From the NCBI GenBank assembly GCA_023248415.1, contig JAHFEP010000047.1, positions 1 to 15,971 of the forward strand: 15,971 nt of DNA, written 5' to 3'. The notes below the pieces were generated by a model. It did no database searches and was not told the origin of the DNA. It saw only the letters and a list, made by a program, of their open reading frames with translations. Positions 1-6,428 of the stretch are shown here, piece by piece. Numbering within the stretch: position 1 is the stretch's first letter; every line of letters begins with the position of its first letter. This DNA is from Nitrospirota bacterium. Lineage in GTDB: Bacteria; Nitrospirota; CAKKRA01; 9FT-COMBO-42-15. The position numbers and the translations under genes are program-made.

Positions 1-1790
1 TTATTCAGGTCAAAGCCGTAATATATTTCCTCAAGGAATCTCTCTGTCTTATACATCGTGCCTCTGTGCCTGGCGCTTATTATACACCCTGCCTCAAGCC
101 ATTCAAAATAATCTGTTACCCTTCCGTCAATTACAGGTGTTATAAAACCAACCGGCACCTTTTCAGGCCTTACCTCATGGAACTGTATAATAGGTGTTTC
201 AAGATAAGATGGCACGTCATTTTTTAATATCCTGTAGACATTGGAGAGATGCGCCCTGAATATTCTGTCAAACTCTTCGTCATTATCACTGAAGAAATCG
301 TCGCCATACCACCAGAACCAGTCGCTTCCCTCTGCCATGTATATAGCTTCGCAGCATTTGTTTATATCATCTGAAGAATATTGTCCTGCGACCTCTGCCT
401 CTTTCAAAAACTCCCTTGTCCTTTTTAAATAGTCCCATCCTAAATTCTTTTCATATGAGCCTATCCATATAGCAAAGTTGCTGTTTATCCATGAGCCTGA
501 ATGGATATTCTCCAGTGTATCTGACGGCGGGTTTTCATTAAGATAATCATTAATCCTTACAGTTTCAAGTCCCTCAGCATCTGACAGGCCTTTATAGAGG
601 TTTCTCAGAAAATCACCGCCGCTATGCGGATAGTGCTCCCATGGGTTTTCGCCGTCAAGTATTATTGAAACAAGATGGGATTCGCCTGGTAAGGCATTTC
701 TTATCTCGTAAAAGTGCTGGATAAGGTCATTTGCAGCAGCAGCCTGCGGGTTTTTAGAATATGTAAAACCAAGAAGGTCAGAGAGTCCCTGGTCCCTGAA
801 TATAACTGCTATCTCTGTATCATGGTAGACTGCCTTATAAGGCTTGTATAAGTATCCTGCCTTGTCCTTTTTTCCTATTGTCTTAAAAAGTATTCCTTCA
901 TCTGTGGCAGTCCACTTGATGCCGGCTTTGTGCAGGATAGGGATAATCTCAGGGCACACAGAGCCTTCAGACGGCCACATGCCATTTGGCTTTTTTCCAA
1001 ATACCTTTTCATGATACTCTATTGCCATTCTTATCTGAGAGCTAACATCATCAGGATTGCTGAATCTTTCAGGCATGGGATTATCCGGAAGGGAGCGTCT
1101 TGAAATCTCTGTATTATAGAGGAGAGGCATAATAGGATGATAAAATGGAGATGTGCTAATCTCTATCTGCCCCCTTTCCTCTGCTGCCTTATAAAGAGGG
1201 ATTATTTTTTTTAATACCTCTGACTGTATATTAAGGATACTATTTCTTTCATCCTCAGAGAAGCTTCTTCCCTTTTTCTTCAGCTCTCTTATATCTTCAT
1301 ACTCCTCATCTGCCTTAAAACCAAACCATGCAAGATTGAACCATGTCTGCAGATCCCTTATATCATTATCAGTAAAGCTTTTTATTGCATCATCTATTGT
1401 ATGATGATATATATGCCTGCCCCTCTTTTCAAGCAGGCGCAGATAGCCTTTATGAGGCATTATTGCAGTTTCCCAATTTATCATAAAGAAATTGGTAAGG
1501 ATAAACCTTCTTTCAGTCTCTGTTAAATCTGATGCAGATTTTATTGAATGCTCTAAAAAGGTATCTTTTATATTATTGTCTATATATGCAGTAATCTGCT
1601 TTAAGAGGGCTGGCACAAGATTGAAGGTAACTCTGATGCCGGGGAACTCATTTAGTATTGTAATCATGTCGTAATAGCTCTTTATCCCATGAAGCCTTAC
1701 CCAGGGCATTGATGTTCTGTTTGTTAAAAGGTCAATATAACAGGGCTGGTGCATGTGCCAGAGAAAGGCTATTTTGAGATGTTTACTCAA
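1..1790 (-). CDS. Glycoside hydrolase family 57 (alpha-amylase/alpha-mannosidase type, COG1449-like), 3' end off the window
   Basis: The frame is open for 596 codons from the start to the window edge, so the C-terminus is missing. The GH57 conserved regions appear in order: HMHQP at residues 12-16, GQIEIS at 207-212, WPSEGS at 272-277 with Glu275 at the expected nucleophile position, and LDGENPWEHY with Asp379 at the expected acid/base position. Family members act on alpha-1,4-glucans (hydrolysis or transfer), usually in the cytoplasm, and no signal peptide is seen. The start is a TTG at 1788-1790. It is preceded by AAAAGGA with 7 bases of spacing, the frame has a stop at 1809-1811, and the first ATG would be residue 13, inside the HMHQP motif. 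The gene overlaps the end of glgC by 8 bases (TTGAGTAA), which implies translational coupling and a role in glycogen or maltodextrin turnover. Family assignment is firm; the exact substrate is not known. Confidence 0.93.
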   Translation of the reverse strand, partial: MSKHLKIAFLWHMHQPCYIDLLTNRTSMPWVRLHGIKSYYDMITILNEFPGIRVTFNLVPALLKQITAYIDNNIKDTFLEHSIKSASDLTETERRFILTNFFMINWETAIMPHKGYLRLLEKRGRHIYHHTIDDAIKSFTDNDIRDLQTWFNLAWFGFKADEEYEDIRELKKKGRSFSEDERNSILNIQSEVLKKIIPLYKAAEERGQIEISTSPFYHPIMPLLYNTEISRRSLPDNPMPERFSNPDDVSSQIRMAIEYHEKVFGKKPNGMWPSEGSVCPEIIPILHKAGIKWTATDEGILFKTIGKKDKAGYLYKPYKAVYHDTEIAVIFRDQGLSDLLGFTYSKNPQAAAANDLIQHFYEIRNALPGESHLVSIILDGENPWEHYPHSGGDFLRNLYKGLSDAEGLETVRINDYLNENPPSDTLENIHSGSWINSNFAIWIGSYEKNLGWDYLKRTREFLKEAEVAGQYSSDDINKCCEAIYMAEGSDWFWWYGDDFFSDNDEEFDRIFRAHLSNVYRILKNDVPSYLETPIIQFHEVRPEKVPVGFITPVIDGRVTDYFEWLEAGCIISARHRGTMYKTERFLEEIYYGFDLN

Positions 1791-3009
1791 GGACGGTTCC
1801 TTTTGATATTACTACAATCCCATTCGGCGAAACATAGAATCTTTTTTTGTCCTCTTCAATATCATATCCTATTCGCATATCAGCCGGAATCTTCACTCCT
1901 TTATCAATGATTGCCCTCTTAATCTTTGCGTATCTTCCGATTTCAACATTTTCCATTAGGATAGATTCTGTTACAAAGGAATAGCTGTGTATCCTTACAA
2001 GCGGGGAAAGGATGCTCTTGTCTATATGTCCGCCGCTGATTATGCATCCCTCGCAGACCATGGAGTCTGTTGCAATCCCCATTCTTTGCCCCTTGTCTGC
2101 AAAGACAAATTTTGCAGGAGGGTAAGACGGATAGTATGTCCTGACTGGCCATTTGTAGTTGTAAAGATTAAAGAGGGGTGTAACAGTTATCAGGTCCATA
2201 CTGGTTGTCCAGTAAGAATCTATTGTTCCTACATCGCGCCAGTAGCCCCTTTCAGCCTTTGACATGCCTGTTATTATATTTGTGGTAAAATTATAGGCAA
2301 AGGCGTTTCTGTTATTAATCATTGAAGGAAGGATATCTTTTCCGAAATCGTGAGAAGAGTCCTTATTGGCTGCATCCCTTTCAAGCTCTTCCATCAATAT
2401 CTTTGGATTAAAGATATAATTTCCCATTGATGCAAGCGCCTTATTATGTCTGCCGGGTATTGGCTTTGGATTCTTTGGTTTTTCTTCAAAGCCTTTTATC
2501 CTCCAGTCCTTTTCAATGTCAATTACACCAAAGGATGTTGCCTCTGAGATTGGGACAGGCACTGTTGCTACAGTTACATCCGCCTTTTTTTGGATATGGT
2601 AACGGAGCATCTGGCCTACATCCATCTTGTAAATATGGTCTCCTCCAAAGATACAGACATAGTCAGGGTCTTCATCATGGATGATATTAAGATTTTGATA
2701 TACTGCATCTGCAGTGCCGAGATACCAGTGGGCGCCTTTTCTCATCTGTGCAGGCACAGGGTTAATATATTGCCCGACTACAGAGGACAACTGCCATGCG
2801 CGGTCTATATGCTCAATCAGGGATGAAGACATGACCTGCGTTAATATCTTTATCTTGAAAAAACCGGAATTGACAAAGTTGCTCAGGACAAAATCAATAA
2901 TACGGTAGCGGCCGCCAAAGGGGACAGCAGGCTTTGCCCTCTCCTTTGTTAAGGGTTCAAGCCTTGTGCCTGCGCCTCCGGCAAGTATCATTGTTATTAC
3001 ATTGCTCAT
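1783..3009 (-). CDS. glgC: Glucose-1-phosphate adenylyltransferase (ADP-glucose pyrophosphorylase)
   Basis: It makes ADP-glucose from glucose-1-phosphate and ATP, the committed step of bacterial glycogen synthesis in the cytoplasm. At 408 residues it is close to the normal family length. The N-terminal nucleotide-binding signature is intact (AGGAGTRLEPLT at 10-21 followed by RAKP at 24-27). WYLGTADAVYQN lies at 95-106, GGDHIYKMD at 122-130 and FEEKP at 174-178, all typical of GlgC. The last third (about 300-400) fits the left-handed beta-helix domain. The ATG shares ATGA with the stop of the response regulator upstream (4-base overlap), with AGGA just before it inside that gene. The 3' end overlaps the GH57 gene, so synthesis and processing of alpha-glucan are encoded together. 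No missing key residue was noticed. The allosteric effector cannot be read from the sequence. Confidence 0.97.
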   Translation of the reverse strand: MSNVITMILAGGAGTRLEPLTKERAKPAVPFGGRYRIIDFVLSNFVNSGFFKIKILTQVMSSSLIEHIDRAWQLSSVVGQYINPVPAQMRKGAHWYLGTADAVYQNLNIIHDEDPDYVCIFGGDHIYKMDVGQMLRYHIQKKADVTVATVPVPISEATSFGVIDIEKDWRIKGFEEKPKNPKPIPGRHNKALASMGNYIFNPKILMEELERDAANKDSSHDFGKDILPSMINNRNAFAYNFTTNIITGMSKAERGYWRDVGTIDSYWTTSMDLITVTPLFNLYNYKWPVRTYYPSYPPAKFVFADKGQRMGIATDSMVCEGCIISGGHIDKSILSPLVRIHSYSFVTESILMENVEIGRYAKIKRAIIDKGVKIPADMRIGYDIEEDKKRFYVSPNGIVVISKGTVLE

Positions 3010-4340
3010 TTTCCTATCTTTCTGTAGAGGGTCCTTTTATTTATACCTAATATTGCTGCTGCCTTGTTCTTATCGCCGTTTACCTCATGTAATATGCTTT
3101 TTATATAAGATTCTTCAAATTCATTTAAGCGAATCTTCTTTTCTACGGCGTTCTTTAGTATATTAGCCTCATTTTTCTGCAGATAATCAGGCAGGTCTGT
3201 CGGCTGGATGACAAAATGCTTTGATAAGGCAACAGACCGCTCAATTACATTTTCAAGCTCCCTTACATTTCCTATCCAGTTATGCTTTATTAATATATCC
3301 ACTGCCTCTTTGGTTATGCCTTTTACTGCTGTATTCATCTCAAGAGAATATTTTTTCAAAAAATATTCTGCTAAAATCGGTATATCCTCTTTTCGCTTAG
3401 CAAGATTCGGCAGTTTAATTGGAATTACATTGAGCCTGTAATAAAGGTCTTCTCTGAACCGCTTTTTTTTAACCTCGCCTTCAATATCCTTGTGCGTTGC
3501 AGCAATGATTCTTGTGTCAACCTTTTTGAATTCATTTCCGCCGACAGGCCGTATCTCTTTATTTTCTATAACACGCAAGAGCTTTGCCTGAAGGTTCAGG
3601 CTCATGTCTCCAATCTCATCCAAAAAGATGCTTCCCCCGTTTGCCTCTTCAAACAGGCCTTTTTTTGTAATATGCGCGCCTGTAAATGAACCCTTAAGAT
3701 GCCCGAATAGTTCGCTCTCAAGCAGGCCGTCAGGTATGGCGCTGCAGTTTATTGCAATAAACGGCATATTTTTCCGCGGACTGTTAAAATGGACTGCCTT
3801 TGCCACAAGCTCCTTTCCTGTTCCGCTTTCGCCGTATATGATAACATTGCTGTTTGTTGCAGACACCCTTTTAATAAGCTCAAAGACCTCAAGCATTGCC
3901 TTGCTTCTTCCAATGATGTTCTCAAATTGGTATCTCTTTTCAACAGCCTCTCTCAGAAGGAGATTCTCTTTTCTAATCCGTTTTTCTTCAACAGCCTTTT
4001 CAATTATTACTTTTATATCTGACAGCTTAAACGGCTTTGTAATAAAATGGTATGCCCCGCGTTTTATTGCCTCTACTGCTGTTTCTATTGTTCCAAAGGC
4101 AGTGATTATTATGACTACAGCATCATTCCTGATTTTTTTAACCGTCTCTAACAGGTCAAGGCCGTTTATCTCCTTCATCATCAGGTCGCTTATAATAAGG
4201 TCATAGTCAGTTTCTTCTATCTTTTTTATGGCGTCATTGGCATTAGCTGCCGAGTCTGTCTTGTATCCATTTTTTTTGAGATAATCCTTTAGTAATTCAA
4301 TCATCTCTAAATCGTCTTCTACTATAAGTATGTTTTCCAT
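3006..4340 (-). CDS. NtrC-family sigma-54-dependent response regulator
   Basis: This is a 444-residue three-domain regulator. The receiver domain (1-115) has the acidic pocket D9-D10, phosphoacceptor Asp52, Thr80 and Lys102. The AAA+ sigma-54 interaction domain (about 140-375) has Walker A GESGTGKE at 170-177, the sigma-54 contact loop as GSFTGA at 217-222 (Ser where GAFTGA is commoner) and Walker B around FLDEIGD at 239-245. The C-terminus has a Fis-type helix-turn-helix (about 420-440, NKAAAILGINKRTLYRKI). Such proteins hydrolyse ATP to open RNA polymerase-sigma-54 promoters once phosphorylated. The gene starts one base after the stop of the histidine kinase, with GAGG six bases before the ATG, so the two are a cognate pair. 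It overlaps glgC by 4 bases. Its target promoters are not visible here: I saw no convincing -24/-12 element in the operon's own upstream region. The specific ortholog (AtoC/ZraR/NtrC-like) cannot be named. Confidence 0.95.
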   Translation of the reverse strand: MENILIVEDDLEMIELLKDYLKKNGYKTDSAANANDAIKKIEETDYDLIISDLMMKEINGLDLLETVKKIRNDAVVIIITAFGTIETAVEAIKRGAYHFITKPFKLSDIKVIIEKAVEEKRIRKENLLLREAVEKRYQFENIIGRSKAMLEVFELIKRVSATNSNVIIYGESGTGKELVAKAVHFNSPRKNMPFIAINCSAIPDGLLESELFGHLKGSFTGAHITKKGLFEEANGGSIFLDEIGDMSLNLQAKLLRVIENKEIRPVGGNEFKKVDTRIIAATHKDIEGEVKKKRFREDLYYRLNVIPIKLPNLAKRKEDIPILAEYFLKKYSLEMNTAVKGITKEAVDILIKHNWIGNVRELENVIERSVALSKHFVIQPTDLPDYLQKNEANILKNAVEKKIRLNEFEESYIKSILHEVNGDKNKAAAILGINKRTLYRKIGK

Positions 4341-4341
4341 A

Positions 4342-5682
4342 TTATTCCTCTGCAGGCAGTCTTATAATAAATGTTGTGCCTTTGCCAACACTGCTCTTTA
4401 CCTCAATATCGCCGCCGTATTCTTCTATAATACTCTTTGTAATTGCTAAACCGAGGCCAGTGCCCTCTCCTGACTTTTTTGTGGTGAAGAAGGGGTCAAA
4501 AATCTTATTGAGATGTTTTTCTTCTATGCCGCATCCTGTATCAGATATTTCTACGCATATAAATGAATTTTGCAGAGGCGGTTCTAAAACTGCCCCTGCA
4601 GGTTTTTCCTTGATTGAATATGTCCTCAATGATATCTTCCCGCCTCTTTGCGTTGCGTCAATGGAGTTTGAAATGATATTAATAAACACCTGCTGGAGCT
4701 TATGCTGGTTAATTTTTATAGATGGAAGATTATCGCCAAGAAAGGTTTCAATGTTTATGCCGGTGTTTATAATCTTTCTCTCCATAAAGGCGAGCATATC
4801 GCTGACAATATTGTTTATGTTTATATCCTCTACCTTTGTCTTTTCGCTGCCTGCAAGTGTCAGAAGCCTCTTTACTAATTCTGTTATCCGTTCAATCTGA
4901 GAAATGATTACTTTAAGATTTTCCGACCTTATATCAGTCTCGCCAAGCTCAGATAAAAGATATTCTGCCCTGCCTGAAATAATATTTAGCGGTGTTGCAA
5001 TTTCATGCGCCAAACCCGCTGTTAATTTTCCAATTGCAGTGAGTGTTTCCATCTGCACAAGCCTGTCCTGTATTGCCTTAAGCTCTTCATAGGCCAGCTC
5101 TTTTTCTTTGAACAAAAGCGCATTTTCTATTAATGTGCCTACATGATTGCTTATTGATTCAAGAAGGTTTATTTCTTTGATTATAGGATTTGGTCCTTCA
5201 AGGCAGAGCGTTAATACTCCCATAACCCTCTCTTTAGATTTTAAAGGTATAAATATGCATCCTTTTATTCCCTTTATATTTGAGATATTCATTATTTCGC
5301 AATGAGAAGAGGAGATATCATCAACTATTATTATTTTTTTTGTATTAACAGCTTTCCCGGCAGGCCCGTCGCCTACATTTATTATTTTAACCTGACTGAC
5401 AATGTCCTCGTTAAGACCGCGGAATGTTATTGCCTCTAATTTATTATTCTTTACAAGGTAGATTATAGATTTTTTAATCTTTAAAAGGTTTAGTATCTCT
5501 TCCTGCGCAGTGTTTAAGAGCTCTTCTAAGTGAAGAGGCCTTCCAATATCAATTGCAATGTTATTTATTGCAGTGAGAATCTTGTTTTTATGGATAAGGG
5601 CATCCAGCACACTCTTTTTTTTGGGAGTATGAGCAGCTCCTGCGATGCCCCTTCTTGTTTTTGCTGATTTTTTAACTGCCAT
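4342..5682 (-). CDS. Soluble GAF-domain sensor histidine kinase
   Basis: The protein has 446 residues and no membrane segment, so it probably senses a cytoplasmic signal. A lysine-rich N-terminus (1-25) is followed by a GAF-type domain (about 40-190). Then comes the dimerisation/phosphoacceptor region with AHEIATPLN and phosphorylated His226, and the HATPase domain: N-box around NIISNSIDA (Asn335/Asn339), G1 box DTGCGI from Asp381, and G2 box GEGTGLGLAI at 405-414. It should autophosphorylate and pass phosphate to Asp52 of the regulator encoded one base downstream. The ATG lies 18 bases after the cyclophilin stop, and I see no Shine-Dalgarno sequence in that gap, so translation may depend on coupling to the upstream gene. 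A GAF ligand cannot be predicted from sequence alone. Confidence 0.94.
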   Translation of the reverse strand: MAVKKSAKTRRGIAGAAHTPKKKSVLDALIHKNKILTAINNIAIDIGRPLHLEELLNTAQEEILNLLKIKKSIIYLVKNNKLEAITFRGLNEDIVSQVKIINVGDGPAGKAVNTKKIIIVDDISSSHCEIMNISNIKGIKGCIFIPLKSKERVMGVLTLCLEGPNPIIKEINLLESISNHVGTLIENALLFKEKELAYEELKAIQDRLVQMETLTAIGKLTAGLAHEIATPLNIISGRAEYLLSELGETDIRSENLKVIISQIERITELVKRLLTLAGSEKTKVEDININNIVSDMLAFMERKIINTGINIETFLGDNLPSIKINQHKLQQVFINIISNSIDATQRGGKISLRTYSIKEKPAGAVLEPPLQNSFICVEISDTGCGIEEKHLNKIFDPFFTTKKSGEGTGLGLAITKSIIEEYGGDIEVKSSVGKGTTFIIRLPAEE

Positions 5683-5700
5683 TAGTTAATTTATCGGTAA

Positions 5701-6237
5701 TTATTTATCAACTATTGTTACCTTCTTCATTACATCTCCAACCCTGATATTTTTTACTACATCAAGCCCTTCAACAACCTTTCCAAATACTGCATACTGC
5801 ATATCAAGGAATGTAGCTGCGTCTAATGTAATATAAAACTGGCTTGAGGCGCTGTTTGGATCAGGTGTCCTTGCCATTGCAACAACGCCTGCTGAATCGT
5901 GTTTAAGCTTTGGTGTAACCTCAAGCGGTATTGTTTTTTCGGACCCGCCTGAGCCGTTTCCCTTCGGGTCCCCGCCCTGTATTACAAAGCCTGTCTCCAC
6001 CCTGTGGAATTTAAGATTAGTATAGAAGCCTTTATTTGCAAGGTCTATAAAATTTTTTGCCGTAATTGGCGCATCATTTTCAAAGAGCTTAAACTTGATT
6101 GTCCCCTTATTGGTTTCAATTACTGCAAATCTTTCCTTATTCTGTGTCTGCATCTTCTTTTTCTCCTCTCCGTTGGCATTGTGCAGTGTGAAGATTACTG
6201 CAAGAAGGCTGATAGCAACTACTATTATTCTTTTCAT
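5701..6237 (-). CDS. Exported cyclophilin-type peptidyl-prolyl cis-trans isomerase
   Basis: It catalyses proline isomerisation during protein folding. Residues 1-23 look like a signal peptide (MKR, a hydrophobic stretch to about residue 18, then NANGE), so it is probably periplasmic. The cyclophilin core covers about 36-178: FHRV with the catalytic Arg79, QGGDP from 87, VAMART at 119-124 and SSQFYI at 131-136. The position of the cyclosporin-binding Trp of eukaryotic cyclophilins is Phe143 and the usual His is Tyr148, as is common in small bacterial forms. AAAGGAG lies about 10 bases before the ATG. It is the first gene of the minus-strand operon, directly behind a consensus promoter, and is followed by a two-component system and glycogen genes, an unexpected partner set. 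Family assignment is firm; its clients are unknown. Confidence 0.94.
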   Translation of the reverse strand: MKRIIVVAISLLAVIFTLHNANGEEKKKMQTQNKERFAVIETNKGTIKFKLFENDAPITAKNFIDLANKGFYTNLKFHRVETGFVIQGGDPKGNGSGGSEKTIPLEVTPKLKHDSAGVVAMARTPDPNSASSQFYITLDAATFLDMQYAVFGKVVEGLDVVKNIRVGDVMKKVTIVDK

Positions 6238-6261
6238 TTAGGTGCTGCTCCTTTCTGAAAT

Positions 6262-6300
6262 AATTTGTAAAGGCGGGGCGCCGCCTCGCCCCTATAATTT
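6262..6300. repeat. GC-rich imperfect palindrome (REP-like) in the 5' leader of the minus-strand operon
   Basis: A 39-base imperfect palindrome stands out from an otherwise very AT-rich intergenic region. AATTTGTA at its left end mirrors TATAATTT at its right end. The core allows two mutually exclusive perfect 6-base stems: AGGCGG/CCGCCT, and GGGGCG/CGCCCC. It lies between divergent genes, so it is not a terminator for either. It starts just downstream of the predicted transcription start of the cyclophilin operon. I saw no second copy in this window, so its dispersed-repeat nature is inferred from form only. Confidence 0.65.
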
Positions 6301-6310
6301 AATAATAGAG

Positions 6311-6340
6311 ATTATATTGTTATATATACTGAAATGTCAA
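6311..6340 (-). promoter_or_regulatory. Sigma-70-type promoter of the cyclophilin/two-component/glgC/GH57 operon
   Basis: On the minus strand a perfect TTGACA (6335-6340) is separated by 18 bases from a perfect TATAAT (6311-6316). Transcription is predicted to start near 6304, about 66 bases before the cyclophilin ATG, leaving the GC-rich palindrome at the 5' end of the mRNA. Confidence 0.78.
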
Positions 6341-6349
6341 ATAAAAATA

Positions 6350-6379
6350 TTTACTTTATTGATAATATTATAATATAAT
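6350..6379 (+). promoter_or_regulatory. Probable sigma-70 promoter of the HtrA-cysE gene cluster
   Basis: TTTACT (6350-6355) is followed after 18 bases by TATAAT (6374-6379), about 50 bases before the HtrA start codon. The region is so AT-rich that other TATAAT-like hexamers exist (6369-6374, 6390-6395), so the exact choice is uncertain. Confidence 0.45.
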
Positions 6380-6428
6380 ATGATAACTTTATAATATATT
6401 TTTTTCAAATTTCTGGAGGTTTTGTTTT

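Noticed and set aside
1..3. TTA at the window start reads TAA on the minus strand, as if GH57 ended here
   Set aside because: The GH57 frame uses triplets starting at positions divisible by 3 (AAT at 3-5), so this TAA is out of frame and the gene continues past the window.
210..216. TGGCACG, a perfect sigma-54 -24 motif on the plus strand
   Set aside because: It lies inside GH57 coding sequence, reads into a T-run with no GC at the -12 position, and faces no gene.
3604..4206. 200-codon plus-strand open frame
   Set aside because: It is antisense to the sigma-54 regulator, whose motifs are intact throughout; the product has no recognisable domain and no ribosome site.
4376..4900. 174-codon plus-strand open frame
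   Set aside because: It is antisense to the kinase ATPase domain; a shadow of the real gene.
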